In this document: positions 42,850 through 51,524 of the stretch, in pieces | How the letters are laid out: each line of letters begins with the position of its first letter | How positions within the stretch are numbered: position 1 is the stretch's first letter | Origin: Candidatus Contendibacter sp. | GTDB lineage: Bacteria > Pseudomonadota > Gammaproteobacteria > Competibacterales > Competibacteraceae | Assembly (NCBI GenBank): GCA_029624765.1 | Contig: JARSSO010000013.1 | Span: 1-64,000, forward strand | Length of the DNA: 64,000 nt | Direction of reading: 5' to 3' | Notes under the pieces: generated by a model | The model's database searches: none | What the model saw: the letters and a program-made list of their open reading frames with translations, nothing else | What the model was told of the DNA's origin: nothing | Position numbers and translations under genes: made by a program

Positions 42850-44178
42850 GTGCTTTGCGCCTTGGCCGCCAGTGCCAATCTGTCGGCCATGACTCAACTG
42901 GTCGGCCGCATCCTGCGCCAGCCGCACGCCGAGAAGACCGGCGTTCCCCTGCTCGACGAGTGCTACGTTATCACCCACCACGCTGATACCGCGCGCGTGG
43001 TGGAGGCCATCAAAACCGGACTGGAAGAAGACGGGCTGGGCGACTTGGTCAAGGAAATCAGGATCGGCGACGAGGGCGGCGACCGGGTACCTGGCATCCG
43101 CAAGGTTCCCCGGCGCGACCGGTTCGCCAGGACGGAAATCTACCTGCCGCAGGTGCTCCGCGTGGAAGGTGGCGCGGTCCGACCCCTCGACTACGAGCAA
43201 GACATCCTGTTCGAGCTGGACTGGTCGGCGGTCGATCCCGCGCCGCTGGTGGCGACGATCCCCGACAACGCCCAGAGCGCCGAACGGCAATTGCGCCGCA
43301 TCCTGCTGGCCGATTTGGGCCAGGAGCGTATCGTGGCCGAAGTCGCCGGCCGTAGCGAGGAAGCCCTGCGGTTCGATCCCGCCTATGCGGTGCGGATGGT
43401 GTCCGACCTCGTGCCAAATCCCTGGATCGCCCGCGAAATCGTCGGCCGCGTGCTGGCGGGCCTGAAGGCGCGCGGCTTCGATGCCGACAAGCGGGGAGCT
43501 TTGGCCGGGTTGATCGTCGAGCAACTCCGCCAATGGCTGGACGGCGAACGCGACCGCATGGCCGAAGCGGTGTTCCGGGCGGCGGTGACTGCTGGACGCA
43601 TTCAGTTCCGGCTCCGAACCGACGGGCAAAACTGGCACATGCCGTTCGAGGTCCAGACCTACGAACCCGAAGGCGCCGAACAACTGGTTGGCAAAACCGG
43701 CGGACCGCTCGAAAAAAGCCTGTTCGCCCCGATCTACAAAGGCGACTTTTCCAGTCAGGACGAGCGCAACATCGCGGTCTATCTCGATGGTGAAGCCGCG
43801 TTAACCTGGTGGCATCGCAACGTCGCCCGCCAGCAGTACGCTATCCAAGGTTGGCGACGCGGAAGAATTTATCCTGATTTCATCTTTGCCCTGCAACGCG
43901 GCGCGGGCATGGAACGGCTGGTGGTGCTGGAAATGAAAGGACCGCAATTGGCCGGCAATCTGGACACCGAATACAAGCAGGACGTGTTGCGGCTCTTGAC
44001 CAATCATTACGTCATCGAACACGCGCCGCATGTCGGCGGGCTGGAACTGGTGGTCCCCGATGGAACCATGGTGCAATGCGACCTAGTGGGCCGCCGCACA
44101 AGTTTTGATAGGTTCTCGTTCCCACGCTCCAGCGTGGGAATGCTGACAAGCCGCTCCAGCGGCCCGAATTCCCAATAA
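42850..44178 (+). pseudogene. Type III restriction endonuclease (Res), 3' fragment
   Basis: 442 codons from a GTG; family similarity already begins at AYVLCALAAS (about 42838), just after a stop at the junction. Contains helicase motif VI QLVGRILRQPHAEKTG near the N-terminus and the C-terminal nuclease (YPDFIF ... VVLEMKGPQL, the D and ExK of PD-(D/E)xK). Helicase motifs I-V are missing, so it lacks about half of the roughly 900-1000-aa Res subunit and should be inactive alone. The last 30 residues derive from the palindromic repeat at 44118. It pairs with the mod remnant on the same strand. Confidence 0.8.
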
Positions 44179-44230
44179 AATCGCGATGCTGGAGCGTCTG
44201 GACGTGCTCCCACGCTGGAGCGTGGGAGCC
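44118..44230. repeat. Pair of palindromic CCCACGCT repeats
   Basis: TTCCCACGCT-CC-AGCGTGGGAA at 44119-44140 and GCTCCCACGCT-GG-AGCGTGGGAGC at 44206-44229 (perfect 11-bp arms), separated by GCTCCAGC repeats. Such GTTCCCACGCT elements are dispersed repeats in many GC-rich proteobacteria. The first overlaps the end of the res fragment and alters its C-terminus. Confidence 0.7.
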
Positions 44231-44568
44231 AGGCTCGCTAAGCGCTACCTGTCAGAATTTATGCGTCAATCCACTAGTTTTGATGCAGGACTGGCAAGTC
44301 AGGCTACCCAATGAATTTATTAGATAATCTGATTAGGGCGCCGTCTGGAAGGAAAATTCGCGAATGATTTCGGTAAAATCTTGAGGTGGAGATGGGCGGA
44401 CGCGGTAGCGGGCGATACTGGCATTTCGACGCCAAGGACACGACGTCTGTTCCCCGTTTTGTTCCCAATATCGGTTGGCTGTTTTCAACAAGCTAGCAGA
44501 AAAGCAGCTTAACGCTGGTTCGCTAGCTTCTGCATCGAATGGGCCGCCATTTTCACCGAAAAGCTGGA
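44179..44568. other. Island right-end intergenic region
   Basis: 390 nt: second palindromic repeat (to 44230), the right direct repeat (44448-44467) and a small inverted repeat AAGCTAGC ... GCTAGCTT around 44488-44530 downstream of the convergent protease gene. No ORF is supported; a 222-codon minus frame is the shadow of the protease gene. Confidence 0.5.
44448..44467 (+). repeat. Right island direct repeat (candidate att)
   Basis: TGTTCCCCGTTTTGTTCCCA, 18/20 identical to 37758-37777 and in the same orientation. Confidence 0.5.
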
Positions 44569-46011
44569 TCACGGACTTTTCCCCCGCGCCGCGCTGGTTT
44601 TCATCCGGCTCGGGTCGAACAGCCCGGAGCGGATCAATTCGGCGGTGGCGATGGCGAAGTTGAGATTCTGGCCTTTCTTCAGGCCCATGGTAGCGATGCC
44701 GATCACGCTGCCGTCCCGCAGGATCACCGGCCCCCCGCTGTTGCCGGGACTGATCGGCGCGGAAATTTGAAGATAACGGACGCCGTCGATTTCGCGCAGT
44801 CCACTGATCACGCCGGTGGAGAAGGTCCCTTCCAGGCCATAGGGATTGCCGATCACGAACACATCCAGACCAATCAATTCCTGACTGTAGGTGCCGTTGA
44901 GCACGAAACCGTCCACGCGGTTCAGCGTGGTCGTCAACAGCGCCAGATCGGGTTCCTTGCTGCGCTTGCCGACTCGGGCGACCGACTCTCGCTCTCCGCA
45001 TTTGACCGCCAGGTTGTCGGCGTTCTCGATGACGTGGTGGTTGGTGACGACCAGTCCGTCGGCCGAAACCAGCAGGCCGCTGCCCAGACTGTCGGTCTTG
45101 CCGTTGCGGAAGGTGACGATCAGGCAGGTGCGCGGAATGCTGTTTTGGTAGATTTGTTGCCCTGCATTGTCACCGACCGCCGTCGACATCGGGCGCAAAT
45201 CAGCGTTGGGTACGCTGGTGTTCGCGGGCTTCGCCAGGTTGGAAAGACCCCGCCGCAGCGAGTCCAGCAAGGCGCCGCCGGTGGGCGGGGCATTGGCGGC
45301 GGGGTCCGCCGTCCGCGCCGACGGTGACGCGGCGGTGGGCGCGGCCGGCGCTGGAGGGTCGGCCGCGGGGGTGGCCTTGACGGCGGGTGGCGCTTGGCTG
45401 GCAGGCGTCGACTGACCCGGCCGCAACGCCTGCGCGGCGCCGGCGCGGACGGTGTCCACCGGGTCGGTCGCGGCCAGTTGCCGCAATTGCCCGGCCAGTC
45501 GGGGCCGATCCTGGGCAAAACGGTAAGCGTTGGCGAACGCTCCGGCGGCGCGGGTGGCGTCGCCGCCCTGACCGTACACTTGCCCCAGATGCAGCCAGGA
45601 GGCGGACCGGGCCGGGGCCAGCGCCAGCGTGTAGACCAGCAGGCGCTCCGCTTCTTTCAACCGACCCAGCCGCAGATAGGTCAAGCCGAGTTGACCGGCG
45701 GTTTCCGCGTCGGTGGGATCGGCGATGAACGCCTGTCGCAACGCGGACAGCGCTTCCTTCGGCTGGTTGCGATTCAGGGAGTCCAGTCCCTGCTGGAACA
45801 GAGGTTGGGCCTGGGCCGCGTCGCCGGCTTCTGGTCGGGGCAAATTGTCGAGTTGCTCGCGAAAGGTCTGCACGCCGGCTTCGTCGTTGACGGCCGACTG
45901 GGCGATCATCTGCTGGATGTGGTAATCGAGGGTTTCGTACTGGCCGGCGTCGGCGGGTAGTGGACCGGCCAACAACACCAGCAGCGCCAGGAGGGCAAGG
46001 CGGCTCGTCAT
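44569..46011 (-). CDS. Exported TPR protein fused to a trypsin-like serine protease
   Basis: 480 aa from the ATG at 46011. Signal peptide 1-22 (LAGPLPADA); TPR repeats at about 25-190; Pro/Ala-rich linker 195-245; S1-type protease domain 290-465 with triad His326 (VTNHHVIEN), Asp355 (EPDLALL) and Ser425 (SPGNSGGP). Begins YETLDYHIQQMIAQSAVNDEAGV, clearly paralogous to the start of the adjacent TPR protein. It overlaps that gene by 4 nt. Likely periplasmic protease with its own protein-binding scaffold; substrates unknown. No PDZ domain, unlike degP. Confidence 0.85.
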   Translation of the reverse strand: MTSRLALLALLVLLAGPLPADAGQYETLDYHIQQMIAQSAVNDEAGVQTFREQLDNLPRPEAGDAAQAQPLFQQGLDSLNRNQPKEALSALRQAFIADPTDAETAGQLGLTYLRLGRLKEAERLLVYTLALAPARSASWLHLGQVYGQGGDATRAAGAFANAYRFAQDRPRLAGQLRQLAATDPVDTVRAGAAQALRPGQSTPASQAPPAVKATPAADPPAPAAPTAASPSARTADPAANAPPTGGALLDSLRRGLSNLAKPANTSVPNADLRPMSTAVGDNAGQQIYQNSIPRTCLIVTFRNGKTDSLGSGLLVSADGLVVTNHHVIENADNLAVKCGERESVARVGKRSKEPDLALLTTTLNRVDGFVLNGTYSQELIGLDVFVIGNPYGLEGTFSTGVISGLREIDGVRYLQISAPISPGNSGGPVILRDGSVIGIATMGLKKGQNLNFAIATAELIRSGLFDPSRMKTSAARGKSP

Positions 46012-46703
46012 GGTCGTTGACCGGAAGCCGGCGCGGTTCTCAACGGCACGATGCCCGGATTGGCCGGCAGCGGCGGCACAATGACTACTTCCACCGGCAA
46101 CCGATACAGGCGCAGGGTTTCCACGGCGGCGGTGCGCAGGGTGTCGGACGCTTCGCTTTCGGCGATGTTGCGCAGGATTTCCTCGGCGCGCATCGGGTTC
46201 TGGGCGAACCGGTAGGTATTGGCCAGCGCGCCGCGCGCTCGCCGGCCATCTTGGCTCAGCCCGTAAACTTGCGCGAGCTGGAACCAGGCGCTCGCCCGGC
46301 TTGGCTCCAAAGCCAGCGCCCGCTGGAGATCGCGCTCCGCGTCCGGAAGCCGGCCGAGCTTGCGCTCGACCAGCCCCAGATGATTGACGGCGTCGGCGTT
46401 GCCGGGATCGTCGCGACTGGCCTGCTGGAACGCGGTCAGCGCCGCGTTCAAATCGTCGGTCCGCAGAGCCGCCTGTCCGCGTTGCAGCGCGGCGCGCGCC
46501 GCCCCCGGATCGCGCGGCGCGGGCCTCGGCTCCTGCTCCAGCATCCGTTGCATCGCGGTCACCCCAGCCTCGTCGTTGGTGGCCGCCAGTTCGATCATCT
46601 GCTGGATGTAGTAGCGGCTCCGTTCGCTGTCCTGGGCGAACGCGGGCGTCGTGGCGCACCATGCCGCCAGCAGCCAAGCCGCGCCCCGCAAACCGCCGTT
46701 CAT
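46008..46703 (-). CDS. Exported TPR protein
   Basis: 231 aa. Signal peptide 1-23 (WCATTPAFA), then YYIQQMIELAATNDEAGV matching the N-terminus of the following protease, and TPR units (NADAVNHLGLVERKLGRLPDAERDLQRA). The ANTYRFAQNP segment is also shared with its paralogue (ANAYRFAQDR), so the two arose by tandem duplication. No enzymatic domain. Coupled to the protease gene. Confidence 0.82.
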   Translation of the reverse strand: MNGGLRGAAWLLAAWCATTPAFAQDSERSRYYIQQMIELAATNDEAGVTAMQRMLEQEPRPAPRDPGAARAALQRGQAALRTDDLNAALTAFQQASRDDPGNADAVNHLGLVERKLGRLPDAERDLQRALALEPSRASAWFQLAQVYGLSQDGRRARGALANTYRFAQNPMRAEEILRNIAESEASDTLRTAAVETLRLYRLPVEVVIVPPLPANPGIVPLRTAPASGQRP

Positions 46704-46718
46704 GCCGCGCTCGAAGCC

Positions 46719-47219
46719 TTACAGATTCTTGATGGCGTCGTACTGCCGCTCCAGGCTGAGCCGCCTGGAGTCGGCCTGAGCCGCGCTGAGCTGGCCCCGG
46801 TCAAGCTGGGTTTCGAACGTCTGGATGTCCTGGGTCAATTGTTGCTGGCGGCGGCGCAATTCGGCGGTGCGCTGCTCGGTGGCGGCCTTGGAGTATTGCA
46901 GTTGGTTGATGCGCCCGGCCAGTTCCCGGTTGCGGGCCTTGAGCGCGGAAAGCTGGCGGCGCTGCGCGGCGACCTCGCTGGCCTTCATTTGCCGTTCGGT
47001 TTCCAGGGCATCGCCTTCCTCGCGCAGGGCGCGAAGCTGGTTCAGGCTGTCGTCCCGCTGGCCTTGCAAGATCTGCTGGCGCGCGTCGTAGTCGCCGGCC
47101 GCCAGGCCGCGCACCCCGCCGAAAAAGCCGCCGGACCGGGGATCGTTGGTCGGATCGGTGGCGCAGCCACCCAGGATAAGCGCGCCGCTCAGCACGGCGC
47201 CCAGTCGAAAGTTCCACAT
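46719..47219 (-). CDS. Coiled-coil lipoprotein
   Basis: 166 aa. Lipobox LGGC (Cys19 region in GALILGGCATDP) and a long heptad-type helix from about 50 to 160 (RDDSLNQLRALREEGDALET ... ERQYDAIKNL). No family recognised. 16 nt upstream of the TPR gene on the same strand, so probably one operon with 47285-47941. Confidence 0.78.
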   Translation of the reverse strand: MWNFRLGAVLSGALILGGCATDPTNDPRSGGFFGGVRGLAAGDYDARQQILQGQRDDSLNQLRALREEGDALETERQMKASEVAAQRRQLSALKARNRELAGRINQLQYSKAATEQRTAELRRRQQQLTQDIQTFETQLDRGQLSAAQADSRRLSLERQYDAIKNL

Positions 47220-47284
47220 CTTGCAACCCTCTCGTTTCCGAATGCCCGCGCCCCGGGGAGGTAAGGACGCCGCCGGTGGATGGA

Positions 47285-47941
47285 CTAGATGGACATGCTG
47301 TCGTACACCTGCTGCAAGCTGGCCACGTTCTGGCTGGATTGCTGGCGGGTTTCCTTCAGTTGAGCCACGTTGGCTTCGAGTTTCCGCGTGTATTGATCCT
47401 GTGGGCCGCGTTTCTGCCTGCTTTCGCTGTAGACCGCGTTGGCGTCGGCCAGTTGCTTTTCAGCCAGCGAATTGACCTGCTTGGCCCTGGCCAGTTGTTT
47501 TTGCAGACTGTTCCTTTGCTGGACCAGGGCGTCGCGGGATGCTTTCCCGGCCCGGTATTCCCGGGCCAGCCGCCGCGATTCGCGGTCCAGCCGGGCGATT
47601 TCCGCATAGAGCTGGCGATTCTCGGCGTCGGCCTCGCGGATGAATTCCTCGTTGCGCTGGATCTCGGCGATCAGGAAATCTTCCTCGCGGGCGTACTGGG
47701 CCTTGCGTTCGGCGATGGAACTGCCGACGGCGGCGCCGATCAAACCCCCGGCCGCCGCGCCGATCAGGGTGCTGCGGGTGTTGCCGCCGATGGCTTGGCC
47801 GGCCACGGCCCCAAGCAGCGCGCCGAACCCGGCGCCTTGAGCGACGGTGGCCTGTTGGTCGTTCATGCCGGCGCAACCGGATAACGACACACCGATCAAA
47901 GCGGCGATGAGAAGCGGTTTACCGGAGTGATGCATAGCCAT
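47285..47941 (-). CDS. Glycine-zipper coiled-coil lipoprotein
   Basis: 218 aa. Lipobox LSGC (VSLSGCAGMND), a glycine-zipper hairpin at about 35-75 (GAGFGALLGAVAGQAIGG; LIGAAAGGLIGAAVG) able to insert in membranes, then a long coiled coil (about 80-215). Head of the minus-strand run of four exported proteins. Divergent from the caspase gene across 264 nt. Confidence 0.8.
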   Translation of the reverse strand: MAMHHSGKPLLIAALIGVSLSGCAGMNDQQATVAQGAGFGALLGAVAGQAIGGNTRSTLIGAAAGGLIGAAVGSSIAERKAQYAREEDFLIAEIQRNEEFIREADAENRQLYAEIARLDRESRRLAREYRAGKASRDALVQQRNSLQKQLARAKQVNSLAEKQLADANAVYSESRQKRGPQDQYTRKLEANVAQLKETRQQSSQNVASLQQVYDSMSI

Positions 47942-48205
47942 GGAAAGCTCCTGGGGTGAAGTGAAGGGTTGCGCTTGCGCTGCTGGAAGATACCGGCGGG
48001 GTGTCGATGCGCCGGCTGGATGGTCGATTTCAGCCGCGTGCCCGGCCGCAAGGCCAGGGTGGCTGGACCAAGTCCGCGCGCGGCGGTTTGCCGGTACAAT
48101 GATAGCAGCGGCGACCGGTTAAGCCACCATTCAGCCGACGGCGGGCAAATCCATGACTTCGCTTCCCATCACGACCTATCCTGCTTCTTCGATTCTTAAT
48201 CGACC
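47942..48205. promoter_or_regulatory. Divergent region between lipoprotein operon and caspase gene
   Basis: 264 nt without ORFs; AT-richer at 48080-48205. Presumed to hold both promoters; none is clear enough to mark. Confidence 0.35.
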
Positions 48206-49558
48206 ATGAATGTTCTTGCGCGTGCAATCGGTTTCTTTAGCGGGCGCTCCAGGTTTTGGCTGGGCGTCGTCCTGCTCGGATGGATCCCCTGGCTGAACGC
48301 TGGCGCGGTTCCCGCCGAACCGCGAACTGCCCTGGTGATCGGCAACGGCGCTTACGGCGACGCCCCATTGCGCAATCCCGTCAACGACGCCCGCGACATG
48401 GCGGCGAAACTGCGCGAACTAGGCTTTCAGGTCATCGAGCGGTTCGACGCCAACCGCCAGACCATGCGCCAGGCTCTGCGCGAATTCGAGCAACAACTGC
48501 GCCAGCAACGCGGGGTCGGGCTGTTCTACTACGCCGGTCACGGGGTCCAGCTCAAGGGCCAAAACTACCTGATTCCCGTTGGTGTGGATATTCGCCAGGA
48601 ATTCGAAATCCCCGACGAGGGCGTGGACGCCGACGCCGTGCTGCGGGCCATGGAATCCGCCGGCAACAACCTCAACATCGTGATTCTCGACGCCTGCCGC
48701 AACAATCCCTTCGCCCGAAGCCTCGGCAATCGGGGGCTGGCGCGGATGGATGGCCCGGCCGGCACCTTCATCGCCTACGCCACCGCGCCGGGCGCGATTT
48801 CGAAGGACGGGATCGGCCGCAACAGCCCCTATACCCAACAATTGCTGGTGGCCATGAGCATTCCGGGCCTGAGTTTGGAGCAGGTGTTCAAGCAGGTGCT
48901 GGTGGGGGTGGAGCGGGAAACCGCCGGCGGTCAGATTCCCTGGGTGGCGTCTTCGTTGCGCGGCGAGTTTTACTTTCTTCCACCGACGCCGGCCAGCGCC
49001 CCGTCGCCGTCGCCGACGCCAGCCAGCACCCCGTCGCCGTCGCCGTCGCCGTCCCCCACCGCGCTACCCGCGCCGATACCCGCCGGGGGGTTGCCGCCGG
49101 CCGCGTCGCTGGAGCCGGATCTGGTGGCGGCGCGAGATGCTGATTTCTCGATCAGTCGCCGCGAGATCAGTCTGGAAGCCTACCGCCGCTTCGCCGAAGC
49201 TTCGGGCCGGGCCGCGCCGGAACCGGAACCGGGCGCGGGACCCGATGGTCCAGCGCGGGTCACCTGGCGCGAGGCGATGGATTACGCTGCCTGGCTCGCC
49301 CGTCAGACCGGCCAAGCCTACCGCCTGCCAACCGAGGCGGAATGGGAGTACGCCGCCCGGGCTGGACTCGGCGTCCACGATCCCAGCGGCCAAAGCCGGG
49401 AATGGACTTGCTCCGAATATCGGGCGGAATACGAAGGTCAGGAACGGCGCTGTGCGTTGCGCCCGCCGGAAGCCGTGGCGATTCGCGGTGGCAACTGGCG
49501 GGCGGGCGCCGACCCGCTCAGCGATGATCTGGGCTTCCGACTGACGCGGAAACCCTGA
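48206..49558 (+). CDS. Exported caspase-like (C14) protein with SUMF1/FGE-like C-terminus
   Basis: 450 aa. Signal peptide or anchor 16-37 ([18 protein letters not shown]). Caspase-fold domain about 38-255: [11 protein letters not shown], His112 in YYAGHGVQ and Cys164 in [11 protein letters not shown] form the dyad. A Pro/Ser/Ala linker (about 258-295) holds tandem [10 protein letters not shown] repeats. Residues 303-450 resemble the FGE/SUMF1 domain ([44 protein letters not shown] ... LGFRLTRKP). Such orthocaspases cleave after basic residues. Target and trigger unknown. Confidence 0.88.
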   Translation: MNVLARAIGFFSGRSRFWLGVVLLGWIPWLNAGAVPAEPRTALVIGNGAYGDAPLRNPVNDARDMAAKLRELGFQVIERFDANRQTMRQALREFEQQLRQQRGVGLFYYAGHGVQLKGQNYLIPVGVDIRQEFEIPDEGVDADAVLRAMESAGNNLNIVILDACRNNPFARSLGNRGLARMDGPAGTFIAYATAPGAISKDGIGRNSPYTQQLLVAMSIPGLSLEQVFKQVLVGVERETAGGQIPWVASSLRGEFYFLPPTPASAPSPSPTPASTPSPSPSPSPTALPAPIPAGGLPPAASLEPDLVAARDADFSISRREISLEAYRRFAEASGRAAPEPEPGAGPDGPARVTWREAMDYAAWLARQTGQAYRLPTEAEWEYAARAGLGVHDPSGQSREWTCSEYRAEYEGQERRCALRPPEAVAIRGGNWRAGADPLSDDLGFRLTRKP

Positions 49559-49590
49559 AGTGGCGTGGCTCTGCCTTGCCATGACGCTGG

Positions 49591-49929
49591 CTAGGGCGCG
49601 GCATCGGGGCTGGGCCGCGCGGGGCGGTCCCGCGCATTGGGGTTTTGAAGGGGAAAAATCGTGCCGTCGGTCGTGGCGGTGGCCGCGCCTTCGGCAAAGG
49701 GAGGCTTGGCTTGGCCGGTGAATGGCCGGTTGACGTTCAAGCTCATGTCGCCGCCGCGCGCGTTCGCCGGACACGGTGCGTCCTGGTAGAAAATCCGTCC
49801 GTTGGCTTCGACGCATTTGTTCGCCGCTAGCGCCGGCGCGGCCAGCAGGCTCAATAGCAAAAGCCAAAGCCAACCTTCACCCAAGCCGTTCGTCAAAGTT
49901 CTCGATTTAGCCAGGGACCGGGTCAACAT
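49591..49929 (-). CDS. Exported DUF4124-like small protein
   Basis: 112 aa from an ATG at 49929 with AAAGGA 8 nt upstream. Signal peptide to about residue 37 (LLSLLAAPALA), then KCVEANGRIFYQDAPCPANA, the DUF4124 pattern with two cysteines, and a disordered Pro-rich tail. Periplasmic, function unknown. Convergent with the caspase gene. Confidence 0.7.
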   Translation of the reverse strand: MLTRSLAKSRTLTNGLGEGWLWLLLLSLLAAPALAANKCVEANGRIFYQDAPCPANARGGDMSLNVNRPFTGQAKPPFAEGAATATTDGTIFPLQNPNARDRPARPSPDAAP

Positions 49930-50221
49930 GGGCATTTTCCTTTGGTAGGGTACGCATCTTCCGCGAACGGATCGTGCTTCCGCGCTTCGGGCGTCAGCAT
50001 AACCGATTCGATCCATCGTATTCATCAGGATCGCCTTCATGACGGAACGCTTTAATCTGGCGAGTTAATGACACCGAGTTGTACCTCTTCGCTGGAATGC
50101 TGGCGGCGGTGGTCATCTCCATTCGGGTGTTCCTGTTTTGGGAGGCGAGGAAGGTAAACGGACTTTCGGCTGGCTGGAGTATCCGGTGACAACCGGGTTA
50201 TAAAGTAGCTACAATTTGCCG

Positions 50222-50499
50222 ATGATCACCTGGGACGAACCGAAACGTCGGGAAAATCTCTGCAAGCACGGCATCGATCTGGCCGACTGCGAGGTCATTT
50301 TCGACGTGCCGCTGGCGACGACGGAAGACGACCGCGAGGCCTATGGCGAACAACGCCTGCAAAGTCTGGGGCTGTTTTACGGAGTGGTGGTGTTCCTGGT
50401 GTGGGTGGACCGTCCCGCCGCGCCACACCACACCTGATTTCCGTGCGCAAGGCGAAACGACATGAAGAGCGACGTTACTGGGAAACCATCGGGCACTGA
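50222..50499 (+). pseudogene. brnT: BrnT-type toxin gene with a frameshift
   Basis: MITWDEPKRRENLCKHGIDL start and DDREAYGEQRLQSLGLFYGV match the BrnT RNase toxin. The frame ends early at 50437 after VWVDRPAAPHHT; shifting one base near 50405-50425 restores HLISVRKAKRHEERRYWETI to TGA at 50497-50499, the conserved BrnT C-terminus. The catalytic C-terminal His/Arg region is thus lost. brnA (50462) overlaps the restored end. Either an inactivated toxin or a sequencing error in the CCCGCCGCG run. Confidence 0.75.
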
Positions 50500-50806
50500 C
50501 TTGGCCAAGCTGCGGGCGCTGACCGACGCCGACATCGCCCTCGATGACGACACGCCTTACGATCCGAACGATCCGGCGGCCGTCGAGGCGTTCTGGAACA
50601 ACGCCATCGTCACGCCGGGTGGTGGGGTGGACGCCACGCTGGCCGCGTTGCGCCGGGCGCGCGGGCCAGCCCGGAAACCGCGCAAGACCCAGTTGACGGT
50701 GCGCTATTCGCCCGAAGTGGTGGCGTATTTCAAGGCCACCGGCAAGGGCTGGCAGGGGCGGATGGACGCGGCGCTCAAGGAGTGGATCGCCCAGCACTCG
50801 GGGTAG
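50462..50806 (+). CDS. brnA: BrnA-type antitoxin
   Basis: 114 aa. C-terminal ribbon-helix-helix DNA-binding segment KTQLTVRYSPEVVAYFKATGKGWQ matches BrnA; the N-terminal half (ALTDADIALDDDTPYDPNDP) would bind the toxin. Overlaps the restored brnT end by 38 nt. It would autorepress the brnTA promoter (TATAAAGTAGCTACAAT just ahead of brnT). Confidence 0.85.
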   Translation: MKSDVTGKPSGTDLAKLRALTDADIALDDDTPYDPNDPAAVEAFWNNAIVTPGGGVDATLAALRRARGPARKPRKTQLTVRYSPEVVAYFKATGKGWQGRMDAALKEWIAQHSG

Positions 50807-50809
50807 CCC

Positions 50810-51169
50810 CTCGACCCTCTCCACCCACATCGCCTTCGTCTCGGTGCTGTACCTGGGCGGCGCGACCCTGTTCGGCTACAAACCCGACGGGATCAGTTGG
50901 GCGCTGGCCACCAGTGCCAGCCTGCTGCCGGACATCGATCTTCCCCCCGCCTGGATCGCCGCCGCACTCGAAAAAAATACCAAGGCCCGCCGCTGTGATC
51001 CTAGCGACCGACAACGACCCGACAGGGCAGGAATCTGGGGTCGTAGCTTGATCTCATCGCGGCGCGGGGCGATGTCGTGGTGCAGTTCTGGCTGAGGCCG
51101 AGGGAGCAGGTGGTGTTTTTCGATCTGGGGAACGATCCGCCGGTCGATCCGATACCGGGGGACTTGTAA
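50810..51169 (+). pseudogene. YdjM-like metal-dependent hydrolase remnant
   Basis: In frame with stop brnA tail: STLSTHIAFVSVLYLGGATL, FGYKPDGISWALATSASLLP and DIDLPPAWI match the N-terminus of the LexA-regulated YdjM-type membrane hydrolase family (THxx and PDID metal motifs). After about 50990 the frame breaks. A separate tail (DLIAARGDVVVQFWLRPREQ ... IPGDL) ends at 51169 and may be its C-terminus. Confidence 0.55.
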
Positions 51170-51196
51170 ATATCCCCGTACCCGCATATACTTTCC

Positions 51197-51238
51197 TCGT
51201 ACATACGTACATACGTACATGCTTACGAGGAAGCAGCG
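51197..51238. repeat. ACATACGT direct repeats in a CTCGTA/TACGAG dyad
   Basis: Three ACATACGT units flanked by CCTCGTA ... TACGAGG arms just before the 51242 gene. Placed where an operator would lie. Confidence 0.45.
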
Positions 51239-51241
51239 TTT

Positions 51242-51514
51242 ATGTCATACATCGACCCACAAACAGTTACGTCGCCAAAGCATTCTTGGGTGTTGAAGGC
51301 CGTATTACACAACACGGGCGATGAAGGGTGGAGTATCGCCCGAGGTGAATGGGATGGTCACGAAGCATTTGGCATTCGTTGGAATGGTTCAAGCGATGAC
51401 TCCGGTATAGGCAATCCACAGTCACGGGGAATTCCAACGTGGTTTATTCTGCCCGACGAGATTTCCAAAGTCGTAATCTCGGCTCTGTCTTTAGCTACGC
51501 CACACTCCGGGTAA
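51242..51514 (+). CDS. Small conserved hypothetical protein
   Basis: 90 aa with a GAGGAAGC ribosome site 8-14 nt upstream. Central pattern GEWDGHEAFGIRWNGSSDDS and NPQSRGIPTWFILP recur in small accessory-region proteins; function unknown. No signal or membrane segment. Confidence 0.65.
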   Translation: MSYIDPQTVTSPKHSWVLKAVLHNTGDEGWSIARGEWDGHEAFGIRWNGSSDDSGIGNPQSRGIPTWFILPDEISKVVISALSLATPHSG

Positions 51515-51524
51515 CCTGGAACAC

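Noticed and set aside
44333..45001. 222-codon minus-strand ORF at the island's right end
   Set aside because: Out-of-frame reading of the 3' end of the TPR-trypsin gene plus intergenic DNA.
50041..50221. Short membrane-like frame MLAAVVISIRVFLFWEAR
   Set aside because: About 30 codons, no family support; may be a remnant but cannot be assigned.
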